Source: Diplonema papillatum (Eukaryota; Euglenozoa; Diplonemea; Diplonemida; Diplonemidae). From it: DNA of 64,000 nucleotides. The position numbers and the translations under genes are program-made. The stretch lies in NCBI GenBank assembly GCA_030068145.1, contig JAPJBO010000065.1, positions 310,001 through 374,000 of the forward strand, written 5' to 3'. Below, in pieces: positions 42,497 to 54,400 of the stretch. Each line of letters begins with the position of its first letter. Within the stretch, counting starts at the first letter, position 1. The notes below the pieces were generated by a model. The model was not told the origin of the DNA, made no database searches, and was given only the letters and a program-made list of their open reading frames with translations.

Positions 42497-44371
42497 ATGG
42501 TCAGCGGCAAGAAGGGAAAGAAGCGGACACGGGCTGACGGGCCGCCCGCAAAGAAGCCCGCCGTCGTGGCTGCGGTGGTGGCCGCCGCGGCGCCGGGGGC
42601 CCGGATGGCGTCGACCGCTGCGCACAGCAGCGGCAACGGCACCGCTGCTGCTGCGGGGCTGAGCAAGCAGCTGGCAGTCGTGCAGTTCGACGACGCGCGC
42701 ACGCGCCGGGCGCTGGTTTCCGTCCCGAAGGCCGTGCAAGAGGTCAACGAACGCGTCCTCCGCAACACGCTCGACTCCCTGCTGCACCCGATGGACCCGC
42801 AGACGTTCTTGGAGGACTGCTACAAGAAGAAGGCAACCGCGATTCTCGGCGGCGGCGAGTCGCGTATCGCTTGGCTGAGGTCGCAGCTAAGTGACCTCGA
42901 CATCGACAGTCTGGTGGAGAGAAGCCCGAGCCCGCAAATCAACGTGTGGATGCGCCGGATCTCCGACCAGCGCAACACGAGCATCCAAACAACCCCGGAA
43001 CAGGCGGCCGAGGCCTACCGCTGCGGGGCCAGCCTCTACTTCCGGGCGCCGGGCGAGGTGGAAGAGGCGTTTTTGCCGATGATCGGCGCCGCGCTGGGGA
43101 TGAACTTCTCTCTCTTCGACACGGACGGCGTGCGGGCCGAAATAGAGACGTTCTGCCACCGCGCCGGGCACAAGACGAACGTGCACTACGACTACATGGA
43201 GAACATCACCGTCCAGCTCAGCGGGAAGAAGAAGTGGTCGTTCCGGTCCTCCGGCGTGCGCCACCCGCACCGCAGCTGCGCGACGCATTTCGAAGAGAAG
43301 GGGAGCGCCCTCCTGGCGAGGCAGACCGCCATCGCTCGGTGCCAGAACCCGGACTTCGAACCTGTTATGGATAAGGGGAAGGTTGAAGGGGAGTTTGAGT
43401 CTGTCGTGTTGTGTGCAGGCGACGTGTTGTATCACCCGGCCGGTGTGTGGCACGATGTTGAGACGGTCGAAGACTCCGTGAGTGTGAACATGTCGTTCAT
43501 GAATGCAACGTGGGGCGAGTTGTTTCAAGACGTCGTCGGTTCGCTGACGATGTCGCATCCGTGTTTGTCGGAGCGGATCACCATCGCACCGCCCGGCCCG
43601 TCGACGACGCATGCGTCGACGATCGAAAACGCGCACGCCCAAGTGTCCCAAAGACTGGCGGTCCTGACGGGCGCCCTGTCTTCCCTCCTCCCGCAAGACG
43701 TGCTGCCCTCGATCATGGTCTACCCCGGCGGCGCCGTCAAGTGCCCGCCCGCGCTCCTGCAGCGCCTGTCGCTCACCCGCAGCGGCGGGGCGGCGGCCGT
43801 CGTCCCGCCGGACGCGGACACTTCGTTTTTGGCGCGCCCGGCCGGGCCGGTCACCGTCCTCCGCAACCCCCTCGGCCTCCTCGTCCAGAACACCGCCGGC
43901 GACTCCGGCACCTGGACGCTGCCCGACCTGCTCAAGGACCTGAGCGGGAAGGCGAAAAACGCGGCGATCCTCGCCGAGTGGGACGACGACAGAGAGTCGC
44001 TCGAATCGGACGAAGAAGGCAGCGGGTGTGAGAGCGAAGGCGACGACGGGGGCCTGCCGGCCGCTGGCTGCCGGAAGAGCGGGTGCGCGGACAAGGCATG
44101 CTGTCCGAAAAAGGCTGCGCCCGAATTGCTGGAGTACAGCGCGATGGTGCACCTCACGGCTGAAGGCGACGCGGTGGTGAAGATCATCTTCGGCGTGCCG
44201 GCAGGTGAGCCTGACGTGAAGCAGCTCCTCGACCGGCTCGTGCGGCTGCCCCCTCAGACGCCCCTCGTGCTGCCGGAAGTGTCGCCCCTGTGCAGGGCCA
44301 CCGTCTCTCTCCTCATCCACGTCGGATTCTTGCGCCTTGAACCGGACAGCAGCAGGCCTCAGGTCCAGTGA
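42497..44371 (+). CDS. JmjC/cupin-type 2-oxoglutarate oxygenase
   Basis: 624 residues in one exon. The N-terminus KKGKKRTRADGPPAKKP looks like a nuclear or nucleolar signal. The cupin core has GHKTNVHYDYMENITVQLSG, with the iron ligands His230 and Asp232, then KKKWSF. Later come GDVLYHPAGVWHDVE (distal ligand His319) and VSVNMSF. This is the arrangement of the JmjC cupin-4 group (YcfD, MINA53 and NO66 ribosomal oxygenases). The C-terminal half carries an acidic stretch (SDEEGSGCESEGDD) and a Cys-rich insertion (GCRKSGCADKACC) of unknown use. Known relatives hydroxylate ribosomal proteins; the substrate here is not deducible. All metal ligands are present, so it should be active. Confidence 0.88.
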   Translation: MVSGKKGKKRTRADGPPAKKPAVVAAVVAAAAPGARMASTAAHSSGNGTAAAAGLSKQLAVVQFDDARTRRALVSVPKAVQEVNERVLRNTLDSLLHPMDPQTFLEDCYKKKATAILGGGESRIAWLRSQLSDLDIDSLVERSPSPQINVWMRRISDQRNTSIQTTPEQAAEAYRCGASLYFRAPGEVEEAFLPMIGAALGMNFSLFDTDGVRAEIETFCHRAGHKTNVHYDYMENITVQLSGKKKWSFRSSGVRHPHRSCATHFEEKGSALLARQTAIARCQNPDFEPVMDKGKVEGEFESVVLCAGDVLYHPAGVWHDVETVEDSVSVNMSFMNATWGELFQDVVGSLTMSHPCLSERITIAPPGPSTTHASTIENAHAQVSQRLAVLTGALSSLLPQDVLPSIMVYPGGAVKCPPALLQRLSLTRSGGAAAVVPPDADTSFLARPAGPVTVLRNPLGLLVQNTAGDSGTWTLPDLLKDLSGKAKNAAILAEWDDDRESLESDEEGSGCESEGDDGGLPAAGCRKSGCADKACCPKKAAPELLEYSAMVHLTAEGDAVVKIIFGVPAGEPDVKQLLDRLVRLPPQTPLVLPEVSPLCRATVSLLIHVGFLRLEPDSSRPQVQ

Positions 44372-46244
44372 TCTTCGCGCGCCACGCCTACGCATGCCCA
44401 GCTCTTGCCACCAATCTCGAGCACCCCGCATCTACACGTGTGCTCCAGCACCAGGTGAGATAAACCGTGCGGCCCATTTTGCGGGTGGCGGGTGTGGCAC
44501 ACCCGCAAGTGTCGTGTGCCACACACACACACGAGTCCAGAGTGAAGTCCCCCAGTGGACACCCGCATACAGAAGCGATCACACTGGATTCGCCGGCGTA
44601 CCCACACCCGGCATTTTGAACGCTCAGTTAATTCCTCACGCGGTCGTCTGTGATGGCAGACCGTCACCTGCCGTCCAGCGCTGAAAAACGGCTGAAGTGA
44701 TGCAGTGTGGATTATATCATTAGCCTGCGCAAACCCTTAAAGCTGAATAGCTTCCCGACAAGGTTTTCCAAAGTCTCGCTTTCCTTTCATCGAACCCGGT
44801 CGTAGTATCTCGATGAACCCTTTCCAACCGTGTAGGGGGCGTCCGTGCGGCTTCGGCTGCATCTGCTTTCTCTCTGTTGGCGTTTCTCGATAGTTCGGCC
44901 TGCGCTGTCATGTCTATCTTCCCTCGCGCGAGCCATCACCCACCTGCTAGCCCGAGTCAAATATCACGATTAGCGTTGTCGCCAAGCCTTCTTTTTTGAC
45001 CTGCTTTGTTCGAATAGCTCCGCACTCGGATGCACGCCAGAATGAAGCAACAACCGCCTGGACGCCGGGCACCCCTAGAAAACACAAGGGCTGCACGATA
45101 AGATTCGGCGTTTTGGAAACGAGCTTATCGTGGACCAAGAAACAAAGCGCAAGAGTAAGTTAGTAGTAGAAACCTTCGATATCCGGAAGCAAGTTGGATG
45201 CTTGCTGACGCCTCACCAGAAGCCCTGTAGTAAATTCTGTTCTGCAATAGTAAATTCCGTTCTTAGTCCTCGTAGCAACCCTGTCATCTTCACCGCAACT
45301 CGGATGCACCGCAGCGCCGCAATTCGGCTCAGATTTGAAGATTTGCACCCTCCCTATCGATATGTAGAGCCGGCTTGCTACCACACACCATCAAAACTGC
45401 AGGAGAAAGGATACGCAGGGTGACCAGCAAACCCGCTACATAGGAATTGGAGGGTGCCTCTGTGAGACAACGCAGCAAAGGAGAGAGACAGAGCAATCTT
45501 TCCCTGTGTAAATCCCCCCCCTATCCTCGCCCTTTTTTACGTACTGTTACTGACAGGCACATAAAAAGATACAAAAAGCAACGAATGAAAAAAGAAGAAA
45601 CGAAGCATATTTGAAAACCGACCCGTTTCCGTGCGCGGGAGAAGTAAAAAAAAAAAAAAGGAAATAATAAACAAATAAAACGGAAGTTGTAGTAGCCGCA
45701 CACAACTGTATTTTTTAAGAGAAAGAAAATATCATACAAACGAGAAGAGAAAAAGAAACAGAAAGGAATCAAACATTAAGACAAGCAAACGCCCACAAGC
45801 ACGAACGTGAGTGGAGAAATCAGACGAAAAACAGTACAACGAACCGAGCCGTCTGAAGACGTCGGAAGCATTGTAGAGGAAAACAACTGCCAGGTCTTCT
45901 CCCGTCTCTCTCCCACCCGGTTTTCCGGTTTAGTCTTTGGCAGCAAATTCGAAGCCGGAAGTCACGGGTTCCCTTTGTTTCTCACCCTCGGACGCGGAAC
46001 ACGATCGGGCGAGGGTAGGTGAGCACTGCCTCTGTCAGTTCTCCGCCTTTTTTCCTCGCGGAAGAGGGCTGCAGTCAGTCCTGTCTCGGGTTTGTTCGAG
46101 TCCGAGCCCGCGCGAGTTCACCGTCCCCGTGAAACTCCGTCGTCAATAGCAGCCAGCGGCATCCGATAAGGACCGAGAGGTTTCAAGACGCGCGCCAATA
46201 TTAGCGAAGAGGCGAGGCCGCAGGCAAGCAAGCCGCCCAGGCGA
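44372..46244. other. Intergenic spacer
   Basis: No supported gene. 44480-44520 holds GCGGGTGTGGCACACCCGC and a CA run, similar to the interior of the inverted-repeat element at 3958-4167. 45640-45700 is A-rich. Confidence 0.5.
44480..44520. repeat. GGGTGTGGCACACCC palindromic motif
   Basis: TTTTGCGGGTGGCGGGTGTG, then GCACACCCGCAAG, matches ATTTGCGGGTGTGGCACACC at 4099-4121. Possibly the remnant of the same element family. Confidence 0.45.
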
Positions 46245-48083
46245 ATGCGGAAAGACCAGGACCTGCAACCCACCCCCAGCAGCAATGCGCTGAGGGGTGC
46301 TTTGCTCAAGTCGAAGCAAACGACAGCGTTGGCGTCCTCGCAGTCGCTGCTGTCCCACGGTCACGACTCAGCGGACTACCGGAAAAGCACGACTTCGATC
46401 TCAAGCCTCGCGAGCCCCCAGAGCAGCCCGTACTTTTACAGCTCCGCGAGCCCCGAAGGCTCGCCCCGCGCCATGCACAAGGTCCCGTCCACGTTCTCGA
46501 GGTATTCCCTCGTCGACGACGAAATGTCGTCGCCGCGGCAGTTGTCGCCGATCTCCAACGACGACGCGTGCCCGCCGCCGGCCGCCCCGCAGCAAGGCGA
46601 CCTCGGGACCGCGCACCCTTTGTATCTCCGCACGGAGACCTGGTGGAAGAAGAAGAACTGGAAGCAGCGGATCCTCCGCATCGTCAACGACACCGCCGGC
46701 ACCGCCCACGCGCTGCTCCTCGTCAACCCGAAGACGTTCGCGTCGTCGGATCAAATCATGCTGTGCTCCATCGTGAAGGTGACGCCCATCACCCTGTCTT
46801 CAGACGAAGCAGTCGCCGTCGCGTTGGCAGGAGGCGACCGGGAATACAGATGCGGGCCCATCGCTTTTTTGGTCGCAACCGCACGCGAGAAGAAGGTGTT
46901 CTGCACTTCGACCGTCGAAGGAGCCGACGCCTGGGTCAAGCTGCTCATGCAGTACAGTAAGTACATGAGCCTCGCCACCGATCCCGCGACGCAAGACAGC
47001 GTGTCGCCCATCCCGTCGCTTACGAACTCGTACCCCTCCGAATCTGTCAATACCTCCTCCCTCTCTCGCTCGGAGTCCTTCAACGACAAAGGCTCGCCGA
47101 CCAGCCGCCTGTCGAGCCCTTCGCTGTTCTACAAGCCCCCAGACCCCCACCCGTACCCGACTACCCCTTCTCGGATGCCGCAGGTGCAGTTCAACACGCA
47201 GTCCCCGCCGAGGCACCTCAAAGCACACGTCCAGCCGGGTTCCAAAACCGAAGACCCCAGCACCGCCGGGAGACCCGCTGCGTTCGCGAAGCCGTCGGCC
47301 CGGTTGAAGCCCAACGTGTCGCTGCTCACGCTGGAGCGTGTCGCCAGCACGAACGGCGAGGAACCGGAAGACATGATGACCGACGCGGTCGCGATGCAGA
47401 TGGTGTCGTCGGCCCCGTGCAGCACGCAGAGCCCGCAGAGCCTGCACAGCCCCGGGTTCCTCGCGAAGAACCGGTGCAGCTGGGGCTCGGAGGCGCTGAA
47501 AAAGCACGCCGGCGCGTCGGCGTTCGCCGGCGGCGCGAAGGCCGACGACGCGCGCAGCCCCCGCACCGGCTCCGTCATCTCGTCGCCGGGCCACGCCCCG
47601 GGGCTGCCCGTCCTCGACAGGGGCACGCTGCGGTCGCCGGTGCTGGTGAAGGCGCAGAGGAAGCCGTTCGCGCGGTGGGAGCCGCTGTCGCCGACGCACT
47701 CGCACGACGAATCCGCTCGGTCGAGCCTGTCGCTCTCGCCGCACGCCGCGGACCACGGCTCGCCACCGTCGGCGGCCGTCGTCGGCGGGTCGCCAGTCGG
47801 GCGGAAGGAGTTGGTCGCTCTGCTCGGCAAGCCGGCCGGCGCCATCCGCCTCGTCACCTCGCCCACCCGCGCCAACCGCGCCTCGGCCGAGCCGGCCACC
47901 GCTGCGAGCCTCGCCGCCGGCGCGAAGCCCCTCTTTGACCCGAGAGCCTCGGTGCAACTCACGCGGTCGTTGATCACGCCTTCGTCGCCGTCCTCGCCGC
48001 ACGCCCACACCTTCTCGCACGGGCAGCTCTCCGCGGGGCAGAACCTTTCAACGACCTGGTCAGCTCCCTCTGCCCTGCTCTGA
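46245..48083 (+). CDS. PH-domain, Ser/Pro-rich protein
   Basis: 612 residues in one exon from ATG 46245 (MRKDQDLQPTPSS); GC-rich coding begins around it. Residues about 124-238 form a pleckstrin-homology domain: LYLRTETWWKKKNWKQRIL (strand 1-2 with basic residues), HALLLVNPK, CSIVKVTPI, IAFLVATAREKKVFCTST and the closing helix ADAWVKLLMQYSKY with its conserved Trp. The rest is Ser/Pro-rich with many SP sites (SPISND, SSPGHAPG, LSPTHSHDES), probably disordered and phosphorylated. PH domains bind phosphoinositides or proteins at membranes; a scaffold or adaptor role is inferred. There is no catalytic domain. Confidence 0.88.
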   Translation: MRKDQDLQPTPSSNALRGALLKSKQTTALASSQSLLSHGHDSADYRKSTTSISSLASPQSSPYFYSSASPEGSPRAMHKVPSTFSRYSLVDDEMSSPRQLSPISNDDACPPPAAPQQGDLGTAHPLYLRTETWWKKKNWKQRILRIVNDTAGTAHALLLVNPKTFASSDQIMLCSIVKVTPITLSSDEAVAVALAGGDREYRCGPIAFLVATAREKKVFCTSTVEGADAWVKLLMQYSKYMSLATDPATQDSVSPIPSLTNSYPSESVNTSSLSRSESFNDKGSPTSRLSSPSLFYKPPDPHPYPTTPSRMPQVQFNTQSPPRHLKAHVQPGSKTEDPSTAGRPAAFAKPSARLKPNVSLLTLERVASTNGEEPEDMMTDAVAMQMVSSAPCSTQSPQSLHSPGFLAKNRCSWGSEALKKHAGASAFAGGAKADDARSPRTGSVISSPGHAPGLPVLDRGTLRSPVLVKAQRKPFARWEPLSPTHSHDESARSSLSLSPHAADHGSPPSAAVVGGSPVGRKELVALLGKPAGAIRLVTSPTRANRASAEPATAASLAAGAKPLFDPRASVQLTRSLITPSSPSSPHAHTFSHGQLSAGQNLSTTWSAPSALL

Positions 48084-48807
48084 GGAATGCGCCGGGACTT
48101 ACAACACTACGCTATGTACCCCCAAAAACACACAAAAACTCCAGCGGCGCCGAAAAACAGAAACCCGCGATGCCCCCCCTCCCACACAAAAAAAAAAAAA
48201 AAAAGAAGGTTTTTTGACTATTTAACAGCAATCAAAAAGAACGCCGTCACAGGCAACTGACTGCGCGATAATCGCCGGAAACACAAAAGCAGCGACAGCG
48301 TCGCGCCACGCAACCTACCAAACCCAAACCGGCGCCAGCAACCGCGGCAAGTACAAGCTCTTGTTCGGCAAAAAAAAAAAGAAGCCAGGTCGTCGCTCTC
48401 GCCAGCCTTTTCAGCCCGACGGCCCTCCGCGCCACGTTCTCGCAGAGTTGGTCAGCCGCAAAACTTGTCAATCACTTGATCGGCTTACGGCTCTGCTCTG
48501 ACCACGAGCTCCCTCGCTCGTTTCGACGAGACAGGAGAGTTCCCGTGCTTGTTCGTTTTGTTTTTGACAGTCCCCGGTATGTACGCCGAAGCCTGTTGTC
48601 CTTTCCTACTTGCCCGCGTGCCGTACAATGCGGCGGGTAGGAAGCCCATCCAGAGCTTACGATTCTAGAGTCGGCACTAAAGTGCGAACCCAGGTCAGCG
48701 GGATTTTTCCCTTTGCTGCAGGGCTTACAAGCATCAACACCCCATCCCCCACTTTAACGTAACTGTCCACCGGGCTACCGGGCTGCTTTTCTGTCATGTG
48801 TGTCTAG

Positions 48808-48903
48808 GGGTCTCATCTGGCAAAAAGTCGAAACGAAAGAAGAAAGAAGAGACGGATGATAAGGCCGACGAAGCGGCAGAAAAGGATCGAGACCCTGTAG
48901 AGA
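48808..48903 (+). CDS. Candidate exon, Lys/Glu-rich
   Basis: Between TGTCTAG-like sequence and donor GTAAGC the frame reads GKKSKRKKKEETDDKADEAA and EKDRDPVE, a charged stretch with coding-like codon choice. It might be an exon end or just an A-rich frame. Confidence 0.25.
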
Positions 48904-49225
48904 GTAAGCAGTGCCCCTGGGAAAGAATCATCTTCCGCAACCGCAGCGCGTGGCCAGCAGATTCGGTTACAAGCAAACAAAGGTCGCAAGACACGCAACT
49001 GCATTTTCATCGAGTTCGAAAGTAACAGAAAACGAGGCAAGAGCGCCTGCTTTGCAGAGCATGCGCATCAGACACAAACACGTAAATTCTCCTGAAGAAT
49101 ACGTGGGCTACTCAGGTTAGACTGATGTACGACGACAAATAGGAAAACGAGAGAGGCGGTAACCCCGCCACCTGCCTGTGGAAAGAGAGAAGTCCGGTCT
49201 TTGGTCCTGCCTTTGGGGATCAGAA

Positions 49226-49437
49226 CATGCAGGGTCAAAACCTTGTGTCTTTTTAAAACGCTCCCGCGGGGCCGATGGACCCCAAAAAACAATTTTGGAA
49301 AAAAAAAAATTTGCTCAACTTCATCAAAAATTACTGCAGAGTTTGTTCCAAAATTTTAAAATTTAAAAAACCCATTTTTCTTCTGGAAACAAAAATTTGG
49401 CCATTTCCAAAAAGACACAAGGTTTTGACCCTGCATG
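49226..49437. mobile_element. 212-bp MITE with 29-bp perfect TIRs
   Basis: The left end CATGCAGGGTCAAAACCTTG, continuing GTGTCTTTTT, is repeated inverted at the right end (AAAAAGACAC, then AAGGTTTTGACCCTGCATG) without mismatch over 29 bp. The interior is A/T-rich with no coding. A 2-bp AT target duplication is possible if the true end is GCAGGG. Confidence 0.85.
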
Positions 49438-50371
49438 ATAAACAGTAGTTCCGCCGCCTTCCTTGGATCAGACGGAGGCGGGCGCCGCGGATGGGTGCAG
49501 TTGTGCCAGGGCTGTACTACTTGCCGTTCTGAGTTCTTTGACGAAATCGCCTGGGGGTGCTGCCAAACCCCTCGATTGGAGTGCAGACACGTGCAATTTA
49601 CCGTAGTGCGGTCATCGAATATCTTGCAAACAACTCGCCACCTCCCTTGGCATCCCCCCCACACAAAATTCGAACCTTGCACTGCTGACACAGATATGGC
49701 ACAAATGACTTATCCCCCCCCACTCTGGCTGCCTAACCCCCGACGATCGTTACCCGCCTAGTCTGAACAGCGGAGCGAAGATACGATGCGGAGGGTTCTT
49801 TCTTCTTGAATTAGCACCTTCATTGTAGGAAGCACGCGAGACCCCCCTAGTTGCGAATTATGCAGCGCGGCGGAACAGGGATTCTGATTACAACCTTGTC
49901 ACTTGCAACGACACGATGTACTACAACGAAAGCGCGCTGCCGGGGGTTTAAGGCCGCATCGTGTGGTACGCATCAGAATACCAACAACTTCCGAGGAACG
50001 CAATAAGTCTTCGGCACTACAACGCGGGCGCGTCTGGCAAGAGCAAGCATGACGAGAGGAGTTCGCCCTGTGCGCAGCTGCGACCCAATTATTTGTAGCC
50101 ACATGCAATGTGTGGGGAAACTGAACCGCCCGAGTAGAACCCTCTGATCATGATCAATTGCCACCTGAACCCACGTCCAGTATTGGGTTCGGGATAGTAT
50201 AGTATGGTCAACGATAGACTCTAGTCTTCCTTTTTTCTATGCTACCCTAGCAGTGTTCAGTTGCAAGCAGCTGAACCGAACTGAACACTTCTGAAACTGC
50301 GCCTGCACATGAGGCAGTTAAACGAGCCTATCAAGTACGAGAAGTGAAAGTAGAGTCTTTTACTGTCACAG

Positions 50372-50446
50372 ATCATTGATGACGCTGATCGGCCTTTGTT
50401 TCGTTTATCAGTGCAAGACCCTGTCTCCAGAAGTGTTCTTCAACGC
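50372..50446 (+). CDS. Candidate exon
   Basis: Flanked by TGTCACAG and donor GTATCA, both phase 0. It reads IIDDADRPLFRLSVQDPVSR, then SVLQR. Protein-like, no family recognised. A second segment after TCTTGCAG at 50895 (KRWCTYALETRRPFK before GTAACA) would be in phase. Confidence 0.28.
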
Positions 50447-51334
50447 GTATCAAATGGAATTTGAACTTCAAAATACTCTAGGTTCGTTCTGTCGCAGAAG
50501 AAGAATGTAGCGACTTTCTCTTCTCCAAAAAGGCAAAATAAAAACACGAAGTCGCGTTTAGAAGAAGATAGCAGTCAAACTGGTCGTTGAAGGAGTACGT
50601 GCCGTATTTAGTAGCCAGGGCGTCGCTGGCACACCGTCAACCAACTTCCAGAGCTGCGAGCTAGCAGTCAACGTGTCCACGTCCAGCTCAGTCGGAAATG
50701 CATCCAAGAAACGGAAAAGGAAGGTTCCGAAGCACAAAAGCAAACAAAAAGGTTCTTTTTGAATAAATCATATGCCGCTTCAACCTTTGTCACACAAACC
50801 CACAAACAAACACACCCACTCACATGCTCGTCATTTTTTGCTCCCCTCCGAAGATACGTGCAATCTCCCGATGGCCTCTTGCAGAAGCGTTGGTGTACCT
50901 ACGCTCTGGAGACGAGAAGGCCTTTTAAGGTAACACGGAGATCGAAGGTGCTGGTCAGTTAAAAACATGCAGTACAAGCAAAGTGAAACGCTGAACCACG
51001 ACGCCGCAAGGCGCTGAAGACAAATCTACCACAAACTGCATCGCAGAGGGTAGCGGGCTTTGAGAGGAGTTTGGTCTATACTCTTTTGGTTCTACCAAGT
51101 AGTCAGAGGGTTGCTGTTCGATGCATTGTGGTTTCGTGGGTACTGCTCCGTTCGAATCAAGATTTTGAAAGATGTCGAACTGTGAAAGCAGAAACCCCCT
51201 ACCCACACACGACGAACACCCGAACTTAATCAAACCGGCACGCGCAAAGAAAGAACGAAGCGTTTCCCCCTTTTTTTGCGGTCCCATGAATGCAGGCTTC
51301 GATCGTTTGAAACGTGTTTACGGCCCCGTCAGAG

Positions 51335-51457
51335 GACATCCTTGTTGAATTGACAGATCCGCAGAATCTGGCGAGTGTCCAGTCCTCCGGGTTGCCACGA
51401 TTTTCCACACCCGCATCGGCGTGCGGAGACAGAAGATCGGAACAAAACAAGAGATAG
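51335..51457 (+). CDS. Candidate terminal exon
   Basis: After GTCAGAG the frame reads DILVELTDPQNLASVQSSGL, then PRFSTPASACGDRRSEQNKR and TAG. The opposite strand is also open, so confidence is low. Confidence 0.22.
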   Translation, partial: DILVELTDPQNLASVQSSGLPRFSTPASACGDRRSEQNKR

Positions 51458-54400
51458 ATAGGAGCGGTGCCGAATCGCCTTAACCCTGCGCTGCAACGGC
51501 GCTAGGCGACCAGATCAACAACAATCTACAACGAAGCGGTTGGGTTAGAGTCTGATACGAAGGACCCCCGCGCGCAAACAAGTCAAGCGTGTAAAGTAAC
51601 TTTTCTTGACGCCGCTGCTCTTTGAAGGGGACTCTCTACACGCACAATCTGGGCACCATCTGCATATGAAGCGCGCGCAAGTTGGGATCCGATGAGTTTG
51701 GCCACGAAACCCCCATCGAAAAAGACTTCCCCCCAAATCAAAAGTCTTAGAGCCCGGTAACACCCTCAAGAATGCTCGCTGAAGAAGGCCTGCCCACCCC
51801 CTCAGTTGTCACCACAGCTCGCTATACAACCCTCATTTCAACACCCTTTTCCCTTCATAGCACTGAGGGATGACAATTTGTCCGTGGCATTAAGGACCGA
51901 AATACGGTGCAGATACACGGTGCTGAGCACATACTATTCCAAGCACTTGTCTCTTCCAACAACCTTCTTCTAGAAGCTCAACATGCTTTGCCCTGTTTTC
52001 AGTTCGGTGAGCTCTGAAGAAGGGTATCGGGGCTCTTCTTGCATATACACATTTGAAAGGAATAGTTCTGAGTTGAAGAACCAATCCAGAACGAAGCTTC
52101 CCCGCTTTCGTGAAAAACCGAGACCAAAAGCAATGTCCTTTTCCTCTGGCTGTCAAGAGTTACGGTGCCGGATCAAAATAATACACTTCTTTTGGAAAGC
52201 TCGTGCTGTCATGGCGTCTGCTCTGAGCCGGAAGCGTTGCCGAGGAGAGTACACCACACCGGAAGTCCCGAGCACAGAGAGATCCTCACAACAACCAGAC
52301 CAATCAACCGGGAATTTGCTCAGTTCGATCTGCTCTGTCCGGCTCTTGCGCGGAGCAAAAGAGGCAAAAGGTTTGTTTTAACCTTTTTGCGCGTTGCCGA
52401 TCTCCAATTAGGCTGGCGCAGGAGACGAGAGCTACGCGCCCCTCAAGGTTTCCACCTCGGTGTCCTGGGCGGTGTCTCGCTGAATTGAGTTCCACTCTTC
52501 AGAGAAGAGACACACCCACCCCGCAGGAAAAACAATAAACACCCAAGCAAACAAACCTTCCCCCCATTTCGCCTGAGACGTGTTTAGGCGAACGGGAAAT
52601 ACCAGTGATGTCCATGGAAAAGTTGGCGTAGCTTAGGTTCAATGCGCGATGGGATGCGTTGTGTTATCCCATACCGAGGTGACGGATGCACCGTCGTATT
52701 TATTGAAAATCTGTTTCCCGTTTTCACATTTCTTTCTGTGGTATGCTGCGCGAAAATCATAGACTGCAAACAAATTACTTATCTGCCTTCAGTTTTCTTT
52801 GCTTTGCTGCAGTTTTGCTTGATCTTGCAAAGCAAGTGAAGGCAACAAAATTGGTAAAGCGTACAGTTTCTGACTTTCTTGGGCAAAAGGGAGCATCTGC
52901 AATACTTGCTTTGCTTGCATGTTCTTGTCTCTTTTTTCTGTTCTTCTCTAATGCGTACTGCAATCCACACATCAGCATTACCGACACGTTTTACTTATAC
53001 CTTTCCTCCCCCTGTCGCATCAGAGTCACCCTTCGTCTTCCAGCGTGAAGCGCTTCCCTGGTTCATCATCAATCCGTAGCAATCGCTGAGTTAAAAGCCT
53101 TCCAGCGCCGCCAGTCCCACCTTCACGTGTCAGGTGCTCGTTAATCGGGATGTTTTGCGCTTGTCGTTTGGCGAGAGAGAAAGTCGACATCTAAACCTGC
53201 TGACTCTCACAGGCTAGGTTGTGCCCTTTGCGCGATTCTGATGGAGACGGTTGGCCGCTGGTAGGACATCGTGCAGTAATCCGCTTCATGCGTTTCCCAC
53301 TCGTCCCGTGTTTGACCTCTCTTGTTCAATTCATGAGATTTGCACGTCAACTGCGGTTGATCGGTTGGTGAATCAAGCATTGTCAACACAAAGAGAAAAT
53401 GAAGGAAATTGCCCCAAACAACTGAGAACAGAGAAGTCCCTGCTTGAGGAAACAACGGCCCAACGGCCTCCTGGTGGCTAGTCTGGCACTTGCTGACGTT
53501 GGGAGAGGGCAGTGGCCGCACTAAGTTTCAGGGGTGCCATTCAATCAATCAGACCCCGACCCTATCTCACAGCGGGGCCTCTCCCCGACGGATTCGCCTG
53601 TGCTCTCGTAGCATGGTGGTTGTTGCAGCGGACAGCTGGCTGAAAACCCACATCACACCGCTGTCCTGCAAACACTCAGTTTCCGCGCTGAAGATGGTCG
53701 GCCTCATGTGTTCGTGGCTAAAAGGACCGACAGCTAGGACCAGCGCGGTCTTGAACACATAACCATTCCAAGCTCCTTGTTCCAAAACCCCCCCACCCAA
53801 CCCTCACAGTACAGTTGTCATAGGAGCTGGGCGGGCGTATTCTCGCACGCTCTGGAGGTGGATGCTGAATGAATATCCGGGAGATGCGCACACATACCTG
53901 TCATGGAAATGCTACCACCGAAGCCATGCCACTTGACACGACTTGACCGCTTCTCGTTCCGCAACGACCTTGCAAAGCTTCAAATTCCCTGGCCTCTGCT
54001 TTCTTAAGAAACCGAGCCCCGATATACTCGAAACCCACACGTTGCGATCCATCTCGTTGTCCCCCACGTCACCGATGCAACCTTGCGTAAACTAATCTAT
54101 CCATCCGAATATTTGCGTACAGTATTCTTAAAGACCGTTTCTCCCATGATGAGGACTTCCGCCCCCTGCACGTCACGAGGTGATCTGGCCCTGGCAGGTA
54201 ATACCTCGTTTGCCAGCAGGTGCGGCGCTGCGTGCCCGACAACTTCTCTCTTTTGCTCTCAAGAGCGATACGAGACGATCAGGGTTTCCACGGGTGTCAC
54301 AAAGGGTGTGGAATACGCTGCAAGAACAAAAACAGTTAGTTAGCTGCTGGAATGCTTCGGATTAACACACTCGTAGCTGAGAAAGAAGGGGCTAGCTATC

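Noticed and set aside
46080-46125. GTTCGAGTCC resembling a tRNA T-loop
   Set aside because: The loop is too long and no other tRNA arms are found upstream.
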